Assembly: GCF_001458395.1 (NCBI RefSeq)
Contig: NZ_CYSR01000022.1
Span: 124,001 to 188,000, forward strand
Length of the DNA stretch: 64,000 nucleotides
Reading direction: 5' to 3'
Source of the DNA: Leisingera aquaemixtae
Lineage (GTDB): Bacteria > Pseudomonadota > Alphaproteobacteria > Rhodobacterales > Rhodobacteraceae
How positions within the stretch are numbered: the first letter of the stretch is position 1; the number at the start of each line of letters is the position of its first letter. A program made the translations under genes and the position numbers. The notes under the pieces are model-generated. The model made no database searches and was not told the origin of the DNA. It was given only the letters and a program-made list of their open reading frames with translations. Below are positions 43,100 through 51,560 of the stretch, one piece after another.

Positions 43100-43959
43100 T
43101 GGACCTTGATACATTGCTGATGCCATTTCAGTTCGCGTTCATGCAGAACGCCTTTCTGATTTCCCTGATCGTGTCGGTCCCAACGGCGCTGCTGTCGTGC
43201 TTTCTGGTGATGAAGGGCTGGGCGCTGATGGGGGATGCGGTCAGCCACGCGGTGCTGCCGGGGATCGTGCTGGCCTATGTGCTGGGCTTCCCGCTGATCA
43301 TCGGCGCCTTTGCCGCCGGTATGCTGTGTGCGGTGGCAACCGGGTTTTTGTCCGGCAACAGCCGGGTCAAGCAGGACACGGTGATGGGGGTGGTGTTCTC
43401 GGGCATGTTCGGGCTTGGCATCGTGATGTACGTGGGGCTGGAGACCAACGCCCATCTGGATCACATCCTGTTCGGCAATATGCTGGGGGTGGAGCCGGAT
43501 GAGCTGTGGACGGCGGGCATCATCTCGCTGGCGGTGGGTGCGGCGCTGGTGCTGAAGTGGAAGGACCTGCTGCTGCACAGTTTCGACCCGGCGCAGGCGC
43601 AGGCCTGCGGCCTGCCGGTGACGGTGCTGCATTACGGGCTGCTGGCGGCCTTGTCGCTGACCATCGTGGCGACGCTGTCTGCGGCGGGGCTGATCCTGGC
43701 GATCGGGCTGCTGATCGCGCCGGGGGCGGTTGCCTTCCTGGTGGGGCGCAAGTTCAGCACGATGCTGTGGCTCTCGGTTCTGGTCTGCATGTTCTCGATG
43801 CTGGCGGGCACCTATGCCAGCTTCTTCCTCGACAGCGCGCCGGCGCCGACCATCGTGCTGATCCTGACCATTCTGTTTGTGCTGGCCTTTGTGCGGCGGC
43901 TGTACCTGACGCATCGCAGGTCGATGAAGCGCGCCATGGACTCCTCCGGCGCCGCGTGA
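43099..43959 (+). CDS. sitD: manganese/iron ABC transporter permease
   Basis: 286-residue paralogue of SitC with the same fold: CFLVMKGWALMGDAVSHAVLPGIV and LIAPGAVAFLVGRKF. Begins at ATG 43099 in a TGATG junction with sitC and ends the operon, one base before the convergent LysR stop. The acidic residues in membrane segments fit cation passage. Confidence 0.87.
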   Translation: MDLDTLLMPFQFAFMQNAFLISLIVSVPTALLSCFLVMKGWALMGDAVSHAVLPGIVLAYVLGFPLIIGAFAAGMLCAVATGFLSGNSRVKQDTVMGVVFSGMFGLGIVMYVGLETNAHLDHILFGNMLGVEPDELWTAGIISLAVGAALVLKWKDLLLHSFDPAQAQACGLPVTVLHYGLLAALSLTIVATLSAAGLILAIGLLIAPGAVAFLVGRKFSTMLWLSVLVCMFSMLAGTYASFFLDSAPAPTIVLILTILFVLAFVRRLYLTHRRSMKRAMDSSGAA

Positions 43960-43960
43960 G

Positions 43961-44875
43961 TCACGCGGTTCCGGGCTTGGCCATCTCCAACAGCCACTGC
44001 CGCACCAGTTCCGCGTTGGGAACCAGATCCTGGGTTTTGGACCACACCAGATAGAACCCTGCCCCGGTGGTCCAGGACCATTCCTTGCGGGCGGCCAGCA
44101 GGCCCTGCTTGATCAGCGGCTCGGTCACATGCTGCCAGCCAAAGGCAAAGCCCTCGCCCGCAATCGCCGCCTGCAGCACCAGCGCGTAGTCGTTGAGGCG
44201 CATGCCCGCGGCGGGCGGGCGGCCGGTGACGCCGAAATGTTCAAACCATTGCTGCCATCTGGGGCGCTCGCGGACCGGTTCCTCCAGATGGATCAGCCGT
44301 TCGTGCAGCAGGTTCGGCACCGTCGCCAGATTGACCGCCGAGGCCATCACCCGCGGGCTGGCAACGGGAAAGATCACCTCAGGCGCGATCAGGGCGGAAT
44401 GGCAGTCCGGCCAAGTGCCGTTGCCGCGGCGCACCGCCAATGAGATGCCTTCGGTATTGATGTCCGGCTCCCGGTCTGAGCTTTGCAGGCGCAGGTCGAT
44501 ATCCGGGTGCGCCTCATGCAGCCGGGTCAGTCTAGGCATCACCCAGTAGTATGCAAAAGCGGAGGAGCAGTTGAGCGTTACGTGGTCATTGCGCCCGAAC
44601 TGCCGCACCGCCTTGGCGGAGGAGAGGATGTCCTCCAGCGCTTTGGACACATCGGTGTAAAGCCGCATGCCTGCGCCGGTCAGCTCCACCTTGCGGTGGC
44701 CGCGGCGGAACAAAATAACGCCCAACGATGCTTCCATCTGCTTGATCGCGGCGCTGACGGCCGGCTGCTGGACGTTCAGTTCCTCAGCCGCGCGGGTGAA
44801 GGAGGCGTGCCGTGCGGCGGCTTCAAACACGATCAGGTGGCGGGGGCTGGTGAGGAGTTTCCACAGGTCTTGCAT
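43961..44875 (-). CDS. LysR family transcriptional regulator (GcvA-like)
   Basis: 304-residue LysR regulator. The helix-turn-helix FEAAARHASFTRAAEELNVQQPAVSAAIKQME lies at residues 18-49. The effector domain has YYWVMPRLTRLHEAHPDIDLRL and GISLAVRRGNGTWP, typical of the GcvA branch. Divergent from the MttB-family gene with 94 bp between, which contains AAATCATCAGATTT (44891-44904) as a possible binding dyad. It most likely controls that gene; the inducer is unknown. Confidence 0.88.
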   Translation of the reverse strand: MQDLWKLLTSPRHLIVFEAAARHASFTRAAEELNVQQPAVSAAIKQMEASLGVILFRRGHRKVELTGAGMRLYTDVSKALEDILSSAKAVRQFGRNDHVTLNCSSAFAYYWVMPRLTRLHEAHPDIDLRLQSSDREPDINTEGISLAVRRGNGTWPDCHSALIAPEVIFPVASPRVMASAVNLATVPNLLHERLIHLEEPVRERPRWQQWFEHFGVTGRPPAAGMRLNDYALVLQAAIAGEGFAFGWQHVTEPLIKQGLLAARKEWSWTTGAGFYLVWSKTQDLVPNAELVRQWLLEMAKPGTA

Positions 44876-44969
44876 AACTCTGAATTATCCAAATCATCAG
44901 ATTTTTCAACCGTCACAACGCAGGCCGCGGACCGTATCGTTACGCAGCTTTTGACGACTGGAGACCCCC

Positions 44970-46490
44970 ATGGCCCGACGCGCCCGCGCATCCCGCGACA
45001 GAAACACCGCCCCCGCGGGCGCTCCGGCATCGCCCTTTATCCGGCGGAGCCTGCCGTTCTTTGACGTGCTGGACGAGGAGAAGCTGGCCCGGCTGGAAGC
45101 CCAGGTTGACTGGATCTTCGAGGAGGTCGGCATTGCCTTCCGCGACGACCCGGAAGCGCTCAGGATCTGGAGAGAAGCGGGCGCCAGGATCGACGGCGAC
45201 ACGATCCGCGCGGATGCGCAGTGGATCCGCTCCCTGTGTGCCAAGGCGCCGCGGCAGTTCACCCAGCTGGCCCGCAACCCGGCGCGGTCCGTCACCATTG
45301 GCGGCACCAATCAGGTGTTTGCGCCGATCTATGGCGCGCCGTTTGTGCGCGATCTGGAGGGCGGGCGGCGCTATGGCGATATGGCGAGCTTCGAGAAGCT
45401 GGTGAAGCTCACCTATATGCATCCGAACCTGCATCACGGCGGGTTTGTGATCTGCGAACCCTGCAACGTGCCGGTGAGCAAGCGCCATTTCGACATGCTG
45501 TTTGCTCATATGACGCTGAGCGACAAACCGCATCTGGGTGCGATCACTGAGATGTCCCGGGCGCAGGACAGCGTCGACATGGCGGAGATCGTCTTTGGCA
45601 AGGACGTCATGGACGAAAACTGCGTGATCATGGGCAATGTGAACACCAATTCGCCGCTTTTGGTAGACAAGGTGGTGACCGAGGCGGTGCGCACCTATTG
45701 CGCCCGAGGGCAGGGAATTATCGTTGTGCCGTTTATCCTTACGGGCGCGATGGGGCCGGTCTCCACCGCCGCCTCAGTCGCGCAGGCGATGGCAGAGGCG
45801 ATGATGGTCTGCGCCTTTACCCAGATCGTCCGGCCCGGCGCGCCGTTTGTGCTGGGCAACTTCCTGTCGTCGATGTCGCTGAAATCCGGCGCGCCGACAT
45901 TTGGGATGCCGGAGCCGGTGGTCTCCAACTACGCCATCGGCCAACTGGCGCGCCGGGCCGGGCTGCCGTTGCGCTGCGGCGGGTCGCTGACGGCCTCCAA
46001 GATCGAGGACGCGCAGGCGGCTTACGAGAGTGCAGACTCGATGCATTCCACCATGCTGGCCGGCGCCAATTATGTGCTGCATTCGGCGGGCTGGCTGGAA
46101 GGCGGTCTGTGCACCGGGTTCGAGAAGCTGATCATGGATGCGGACCGGCTGGGGTCCTACCAGAAGGTGCTGAGCCAGGGGCTGGACACCAGCGACGAGG
46201 CGATGGCGCGCGATGCCTACGCCGAGGTGGCGCCGGGCGGGCATTTCCTGGGGTCCGGGCACACTATGCGCAACTACCAGACGGCCTTCTACGAACCGAA
46301 GCTCAGCGACAGCGAGAATGTCGAAAGCTGGGAAGAGGGCGGTTCCAAGGACATGCGCCAGCGCGCCTATGACCGCTGGAACCAGATGCTGGACCAGTAC
46401 GAGGCGCCGCCGATGGACGAGGCGGTGAAAGAGGAACTGGCCGCCTATGTCGCCCGCCGCAAAGAGGAGATCCCGGATGCGTGGTACTGA
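44970..46490 (+). CDS. MttB-family corrinoid methyltransferase homologue without pyrrolysine
   Basis: 506-residue member of the trimethylamine methyltransferase (MttB/COG5598) family. The full frame is open with no internal amber codon, so it is a non-pyrrolysine member like the glycine betaine methyltransferases. Motifs include FVRDLEGGRRYGDMASFEKLVKL and GFVICEPCNVPVSKRHFDML. No corrinoid protein or methyl-acceptor enzyme is next to it; instead a DMGDH-like flavoprotein follows after 152 bp. Substrate probably a quaternary amine or betaine. Possibly induced through the divergent LysR. Confidence 0.87.
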   Translation: MARRARASRDRNTAPAGAPASPFIRRSLPFFDVLDEEKLARLEAQVDWIFEEVGIAFRDDPEALRIWREAGARIDGDTIRADAQWIRSLCAKAPRQFTQLARNPARSVTIGGTNQVFAPIYGAPFVRDLEGGRRYGDMASFEKLVKLTYMHPNLHHGGFVICEPCNVPVSKRHFDMLFAHMTLSDKPHLGAITEMSRAQDSVDMAEIVFGKDVMDENCVIMGNVNTNSPLLVDKVVTEAVRTYCARGQGIIVVPFILTGAMGPVSTAASVAQAMAEAMMVCAFTQIVRPGAPFVLGNFLSSMSLKSGAPTFGMPEPVVSNYAIGQLARRAGLPLRCGGSLTASKIEDAQAAYESADSMHSTMLAGANYVLHSAGWLEGGLCTGFEKLIMDADRLGSYQKVLSQGLDTSDEAMARDAYAEVAPGGHFLGSGHTMRNYQTAFYEPKLSDSENVESWEEGGSKDMRQRAYDRWNQMLDQYEAPPMDEAVKEELAAYVARRKEEIPDAWY

Positions 46491-46548
46491 GGTAAGGAAT
46501 TCTTCACCCATTTCTCCAGCTTATGCAGGACGGGCCGGATTGCCCCGG

Positions 46549-46596
46549 CACCCCCTGTGCACCCCGCGTACACCCCCTGTGCACCCCCTGGGTGCC
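46549..46596 (+). repeat. direct repeat of CACCCCCTGTGCACCCC in the gap before the flavoprotein gene
   Basis: A 17-bp unit occurs at 46549-46565 (with CACCCCCTGTGCACCCC) and at 46571-46587, 22 bp apart, with a third partial CACCCCCTGGGTGCC at 46582-46596. The ends GGCACC/GGTGCC can pair. The region is non-coding between the two betaine-type genes and could be a regulator site or an RNA stem. Confidence 0.55.
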
Positions 46597-46642
46597 ATTT
46601 GCCGCAATTCCTGCGCTTTGCCCCGGACCTGAGGACAAATCC

Positions 46643-49117
46643 ATGTCAGACAATTTTGCTCAATCGACGCTCAACATCCACAAGGAGGAGAGCACCGGCG
46701 ACAAGAAGCTGCCGAGCCACGCCAAGGCGGTGATCATCGGCGGCGGTGTGGTTGGCTGCTCGATCCTGTTCCACCTGGCCAAGTTCGGCTGGAAGGACGT
46801 GGTGCTGCTGGAACGTGACGAGCTGACCTCCGGCTCCTCCTGGCACGCGGCGGGGCAGATCCATACCATCAGCTCGGACCCGAACATCTCGCGCCTGCAA
46901 TCCTACACCATTGATCTGTACAAGGAGATCGAGGAGACCTCGGGCCATTCCGTGGGTTTGCACATCACCGGCGGGTTTTATCTGGCGTCGAACAAGACCT
47001 GGTATGACTACCTCAAGCGGGAGCGGTCCAAGGCGCGTTACATGGGCCTTAACCAGGAGTTCATCAGCCCCAAGGAAGTGGCCGAGCGCCATCCGCTGAT
47101 TGATCCGAAACACTACCACGCGGCGCTTTGGGATGATCAGGATGGCGATCTGGACCCCTCAGGCGCGACCTATGCATTCGCCAAGTCGGCCAAGGTGCAT
47201 GGGGCGCAGTATTTTACCCACACGCCGGTGACTGCGACCACCCAGCGCGCCGACGGCAGCTGGGATGTGACCACGCCGCGCGGGGTGATCAATGCCGAGC
47301 ATATCGTGAACTGCGGCGGCCTGTGGGCGCGTGAGGTCGGCCACATGCAGGGCGTCAACCTGCCGGTGCAGCCGATGGAGCACCATTACCTGATCACCGA
47401 CAAGATCGATGCGGTGGCCAACCACCCGACCCGCCTGCCGGCCGGGATCGACTATGAGGCGAACATCTATTTCCGGCAGGAGCGGCAGGGGATGCTCTTG
47501 GGCACCTATGAGCCGAAGGGCACGCCCTGGAAGGTGGGCGGCACGCCGTGGGATTTCGGGCATGAGCTGCTGCAGCCGGATCTGGACCGGATTGCCGACC
47601 GTCTGGAGATGTCGTTTGAGCGCATCCCGGCCATCGGTGAGGCGGGCATCAAGGATATGATCAACGGGCCGTTCACATTCGGCCCCGATGGCAACCCGAT
47701 GATCGGGCCGGTGCCGGGCATGAAGAACTATTGGTGTGCGGTGGGCGTCATGGCGGGCTTCTGCCAAGGCGGCGGCGTGGGCCTGACTATGGCGGAGTGG
47801 ATGATCGACGGCGAGCCGTCCATCGACGTCTGGGCGATGGACGTGGCGCGGTTTGGCGAGTTTGCGACGCCCGACTGGGGTACCGTGAAATCGACCGAGA
47901 ACTATGAGCGCCGGTTTGTGATGACCTTCCCGAACGAGACGCTGCCGAAGGGGCGGATGCAGAAGACGACTGCTCTGTACGACCGGCTGGTCGCCAAGGG
48001 TGCGCGGATGGGGCAGGGGTTTGGCTTGGAGAACGCGCTGTGGTTTGCCGACGGGCCGGAGGATGCGCATGAGGAGCCGACATTCGAGCGCAACCGCTCG
48101 CATGATTACGTTGCGCGCGAGGTGAAGGCGGTGCGCGAGGCCGTGGGCGGCATCGAGGTTGCCAACTTTGCCAAGCATGAGTTCAAGGGCGCAGGCGCGC
48201 GGGCCTATCTGGACCGGGTGCTGGCGGGGTATGTGCCGAAACCGGGCCGCCTGACGCTGACGCCGATGCTGACGCCGAAGGGCAAGCTTTATGGCGATCT
48301 GACCGTGGCCTGCCTGGGTGAGGAGCATTTCATGCTGTTCGGCTCCGGCGCCATGCAGGAGGCGCACCGCCGCTGGTTCGAGAAGGATCTGCCCGAGGAT
48401 GTGTCCTATCAGAACGTCTCCGACGACTGGCACGGCATCGCGCTGTCGGGTCCGAAATCGCGGCAGCTGCTGCAGCGGATCACCCGCGAGGATGTCTCTG
48501 CCGAGGCGTTCAAGTTCCGCGACCTGCGCCAGACTTTCGTGGGCGGGGTGCCGGTGATCCTGAACCGGATCAGCTTCTCCGGCGAGCTGGGCTATGAGAT
48601 CTACTGCAAGCCGCAGTACCTGCTGCGCCTGGCGGAATCGGTGGAGGAGGCGGGCGCGGATCTGGGCTACCGCTGGTACGGGGCGCGGGCGCTGATGTCG
48701 ATGCGGCTGGAGAAGGGCTGGGGCGTGTGGACGCTGGATTTCCGCCCGGATTTCGACGCGGCGGAAAGCGGCATGGAGGCCTTCATCAACTGGAAGAAGG
48801 ATTTCGTGGGCAAGGCCGCTGCGCTGAAGGCCCGCGAGGCCGGGCCGAGCCGCAAGCTGGTCACCATGACCATCGGTGTGGACGGCATTGATGTGTCGGG
48901 CGACGAGGCGATCCTGAAGGATGGCGCGGCGGTGGGCTACATCTCCTCCGGCGGCTATGCGCATCACGCACAGGCGTCGATGGCGATGGGTTATGTCTCG
49001 GCAGAGCACGCCGCGGCCGGCACCAGGCTGCAGGTCGAGATCCTGGGCGAGATGTACGACGCCGAGGTGCTGGGCGCGCCGGTCTACGACGCCAATGGCG
49101 CCAATATGCGCGCCTGA
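46643..49117 (+). CDS. dimethylglycine/sarcosine dehydrogenase-like FAD and GcvT-domain oxidoreductase
   Basis: 824-residue two-domain enzyme. The N-terminal FAD amine-oxidase domain starts AVIIGGGVVGCSILFHLAKFGW, with the flavin-linkage region SGSSWHAAGQIHTISSD. From about residue 430 come the central domain and the C-terminal GcvT aminomethyl-folate fold (GIALSGPKSRQLLQRITRED, SFSGELGYEIYCKP, YRWYGARALMSMRLEKGW). It oxidises an N-methyl group and passes C1 to tetrahydrofolate. ATG 46643 has GAGGACAAATCC before it. Together with the MttB-type gene it suggests stepwise demethylation of a betaine. Cytoplasmic. Confidence 0.9.
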   Translation: MSDNFAQSTLNIHKEESTGDKKLPSHAKAVIIGGGVVGCSILFHLAKFGWKDVVLLERDELTSGSSWHAAGQIHTISSDPNISRLQSYTIDLYKEIEETSGHSVGLHITGGFYLASNKTWYDYLKRERSKARYMGLNQEFISPKEVAERHPLIDPKHYHAALWDDQDGDLDPSGATYAFAKSAKVHGAQYFTHTPVTATTQRADGSWDVTTPRGVINAEHIVNCGGLWAREVGHMQGVNLPVQPMEHHYLITDKIDAVANHPTRLPAGIDYEANIYFRQERQGMLLGTYEPKGTPWKVGGTPWDFGHELLQPDLDRIADRLEMSFERIPAIGEAGIKDMINGPFTFGPDGNPMIGPVPGMKNYWCAVGVMAGFCQGGGVGLTMAEWMIDGEPSIDVWAMDVARFGEFATPDWGTVKSTENYERRFVMTFPNETLPKGRMQKTTALYDRLVAKGARMGQGFGLENALWFADGPEDAHEEPTFERNRSHDYVAREVKAVREAVGGIEVANFAKHEFKGAGARAYLDRVLAGYVPKPGRLTLTPMLTPKGKLYGDLTVACLGEEHFMLFGSGAMQEAHRRWFEKDLPEDVSYQNVSDDWHGIALSGPKSRQLLQRITREDVSAEAFKFRDLRQTFVGGVPVILNRISFSGELGYEIYCKPQYLLRLAESVEEAGADLGYRWYGARALMSMRLEKGWGVWTLDFRPDFDAAESGMEAFINWKKDFVGKAAALKAREAGPSRKLVTMTIGVDGIDVSGDEAILKDGAAVGYISSGGYAHHAQASMAMGYVSAEHAAAGTRLQVEILGEMYDAEVLGAPVYDANGANMRA

Positions 49118-49137
49118 TCAAAGCGGGGGCGGATACC

Positions 49138-50121
49138 ATGACCCAATCCATGCGGACGCTCCCCGAAGCGGCCCGGGCCGTGCCGGCCTGCCGCTGCATC
49201 TTCCTGCTGCTGCCGACCTTCTCGCCGCTGGACCTGTCCAGCGCAGTGGCAGCGCTGGAGGCGGCGAACAGTTACGGCGGGACCGCGCGCTATGCCTGGC
49301 GCGTGGTCAGCGGGGACGGGCTGGCGGTCACTGCGCCCAACGGGCTGAGGGTGGCGGTGGACGGCGGCCTGCCGGAGCTGGCGCGGGGCGACATGGTGTT
49401 TGTCTGCGGCGGCCAGGGCGTGGAGCCGGGCATCCCGCTGAAGGTGCTGGGCTGGCTGCGCAAGGCGCAGCGCATGGGGCTGGTGATGGCGGCCCTGGGC
49501 GGTGGTGTCATGGCGCTGGCGCGGGCGGGCCTGCTGTCGGGGCGCCAGGCGTCCGCCCATTGGGCGCAGCGCGCCACGCTGGCCGAAATGCACCCGGATG
49601 TGGAGGTCCGGACCTCGCTGTTCACCGTGGAGGGGAAGCTGATCACCTGCGCCGGCGGCACGGCCACGGCGGACATGATGCTGGACCTGATTGCGGACCG
49701 TCACGGCGGCGATGTGGCGACGGCGGCGGCGGATCTGATGGTCTGTTCCGCCGCGCGCAAGGGCAGTCAGGACCAGACGGTGTCCGAGTTCGGGCGGACG
49801 GGCGTGCGGCATGAAAAACTGGCCGCGGCCCTGAGCCTGATGCGCAGCAATCTGGAGGAGCCGCTGACCCCGGGACGCATCGCCGGTCTGGTCGGCCTGT
49901 CGGTGCGCCAGCTGGAGCGGCTGTTCTCCAAGTATCTGCAGACCACGCCCAAGGTCTATTACACCCGGCTGCGGCTGGACTACGCGCGCAGCCTGCTGCT
50001 GCAGACCAATATGCGGATCATCGACATCGCGCTGGCGTCGGGGTTCAACAGCCAGACCCATTTCGCCAAGGTCTACCGCCGCTATTCCGGCAAGCCGCCG
50101 CATCAGGAGCGGCCGTTCTAG
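49138..50121 (+). CDS. GlxA family AraC-type regulator (GbdR-like)
   Basis: 327-residue regulator. Residues 15-200 form a DJ-1/PfpI-like amidotransferase fold (CIFLLLPTFSPLDLSSAVAALEAAN, GDMVFVCGGQGVEPG). The C-terminal AraC domain has two helix-turn-helix units, PGRIAGLVGLSVRQLERLF and IIDIALASGFNSQTHFAKVYRR. Glycine betaine regulators GbdR belong to this group. It lies 20 bp after the flavoprotein gene and so probably controls this catabolic unit. Confidence 0.88.
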   Translation: MTQSMRTLPEAARAVPACRCIFLLLPTFSPLDLSSAVAALEAANSYGGTARYAWRVVSGDGLAVTAPNGLRVAVDGGLPELARGDMVFVCGGQGVEPGIPLKVLGWLRKAQRMGLVMAALGGGVMALARAGLLSGRQASAHWAQRATLAEMHPDVEVRTSLFTVEGKLITCAGGTATADMMLDLIADRHGGDVATAAADLMVCSAARKGSQDQTVSEFGRTGVRHEKLAAALSLMRSNLEEPLTPGRIAGLVGLSVRQLERLFSKYLQTTPKVYYTRLRLDYARSLLLQTNMRIIDIALASGFNSQTHFAKVYRRYSGKPPHQERPF

Positions 50122-50184
50122 GCGGATCCGCGGCAGGCGGCCGGGCGGAAGGGCCGCCCGGCCAAGGGGGTGCGCAGGGGGCTG

Positions 50185-50658
50185 TCAGAGACCGAGGTCG
50201 CTGAGGCCGGGGTGGTCTGCCGGGCGCGGGCCCTGCGGCCAGTGAAACAGGCGCGCGTCCCCGGTGATCTTCAGATCGTTGATCGAGGCGAACCGGTGCG
50301 CCATGCGGCCATCCTCCGCAAATTCCCAGTTTTCGTTGCCGTAGGAACGGTACCACTGGCCGGATGCATCGTGCCACTCGTAGGCGTAGCGCACGGCGAT
50401 ACGGTTGCCGTCAAAGGCCCAGAGCTCCTTGATCAGCCGGTATTCCAGTTCTCGGTCCCATTTGCCGGCCAGAAACGCCTGCACCGCGTCGCGGCCCTGG
50501 GGGAAATCGGTGCGGTTGCGCCATTTGGTGTCCAGAGTATAGGCCTGGGCCACGGCCTCGGGGTTGCGGCTGTTCCAGCCATCTTCGGCGGCGCGGACCT
50601 TGGCAATGGCGGTGCTGCGCGTGAAAGGCGGCAGCGGGGGGCGGGGAGCTTCTGTCAT
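50185..50658 (-). CDS. DUF1348 family protein (NTF2-like fold)
   Basis: 157-residue cytoplasmic protein of the DUF1348/SnoaL-like group. Family features: [44 protein letters not shown] and [24 protein letters not shown]. Function not known. It is transcribed divergently from the TetR gene across a 207-bp region with repeated ACCGATCTGTT motifs, so it is probably the TetR target; one of these motifs is six bp upstream of its start. Confidence 0.88.
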   Translation of the reverse strand: MTEAPRPPLPPFTRSTAIAKVRAAEDGWNSRNPEAVAQAYTLDTKWRNRTDFPQGRDAVQAFLAGKWDRELEYRLIKELWAFDGNRIAVRYAYEWHDASGQWYRSYGNENWEFAEDGRMAHRFASINDLKITGDARLFHWPQGPRPADHPGLSDLGL

Positions 50659-50663
50659 GTTTA

Positions 50664-50711
50664 TTTACCGATCTGTTAAGTTATATGGGGCAAAGTGAAC
50701 AGATCGGTAAA
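50664..50711 (+). promoter_or_regulatory. TetR-type operator pair between DUF1348 and TetR genes
   Basis: TTTACCGATCTGTT (50664-50677) and its exact inverted copy AACAGATCGGTAAA (50698-50711) flank 20 bp. A third, near-identical half AACTGATCGGT is at 50829-50839, close to the TetR start at 50866. This fits control of both divergent genes by the TetR protein. Confidence 0.65.
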
Positions 50712-50865
50712 GGGATTCAAGGCCAAAGACAGGTTTCTGTCCGCACAGATGCGTGAGCCGTTCCAGTTCCTGGAGAAAGTTATTTTCTTTTCGTTGGTTA
50801 GCTTGACGTTTGTTGCGAAAATATTATTAACTGATCGGTGCAGAAATAGCCCCGCTGGAGGTGCA

Positions 50866-51429
50866 ATGAGGCCGAACAAACGTGGCGAGCTGGTCCGGAA
50901 AGCCTTGGATCTGTTCTATGGGAACGGCTTTCACGCCACCGGCATGGACCTGGTGGCGGCGGAGACCGGGGTGTCGAAAACCTCGATCTACAAGCACTTC
51001 CGCTCCAAGGAGGAGCTGATCCTGGCGGTTCTGAAACTGCGGGACGAGGATTTCCGCACCTGGCTTTATACACGGCTGGAGGCGCGGGCGGATACCCCGC
51101 GCGGCCAGCTGGAGGCGCTGTTTGACGTGCTGCAGGAATGGTTCGAACAGCCCGGGTTTCAGGGCTGCATGTTTATCAAGGCCAGCGCCGAGTATCAGTC
51201 GCCGGACGATCCGATCAACCTGCAGTCGGCAGACCACAAGCAGGTGCTGCAGGCGCATTTCGCGCATCTGGCGGCCGGGGCCGGGGCCAGTGATCCGGAC
51301 GCGCTGGCGCGGCAGCTGATGGTGCTGAAGGAGGGCGCGATTGTGCTTGCCGCCCTGACCCATAGCAGCGCCCCGGCCCGGGATGCCCGCGCCGCTGCTG
51401 CGGCGCTGATCGAGCAGGCAATCGGCTAG
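50866..51429 (+). CDS. TetR family transcriptional regulator
   Basis: 187-residue regulator. The N-terminal helix-turn-helix runs RGELVRKALDLFYGNGFHATGMDLVAAETGVSKTSIYKHFRSKEELI-like; the rest is a helical ligand domain with EQPGFQGCMFIKASAEY. Start at ATG 50866, which follows GGAGGTGCA; the longer frame from 50695 would read through the operator region. Likely autoregulated and repressor of the divergent DUF1348 gene through the AACAGATCGGT motifs. Ligand unknown. Confidence 0.9.
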   Translation: MRPNKRGELVRKALDLFYGNGFHATGMDLVAAETGVSKTSIYKHFRSKEELILAVLKLRDEDFRTWLYTRLEARADTPRGQLEALFDVLQEWFEQPGFQGCMFIKASAEYQSPDDPINLQSADHKQVLQAHFAHLAAGAGASDPDALARQLMVLKEGAIVLAALTHSSAPARDARAAAAALIEQAIG

Positions 51430-51560
51430 CCTTAAGGCGGTTTGCCGGCCTGCGCGCAACACTTGCCCTGTCTGCGCGTCAGCCCGCGCTGCGCGGGATG
51501 GCGGCTGCTGCGGCAATCCTGTACCATCGCGGACAGAAATGCCAACGGAGTACGGGCCGA

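Noticed and set aside
44970-46490. Possible pyrrolysine-containing MttB gene
   Set aside because: The frame has no internal amber codon and is full length without read-through.
50695-50865. N-terminal extension of the TetR protein to 50695
   Set aside because: Would place coding sequence over the operator repeats, lacks TetR homology and has no ribosome site; ATG 50866 has GGAGG.
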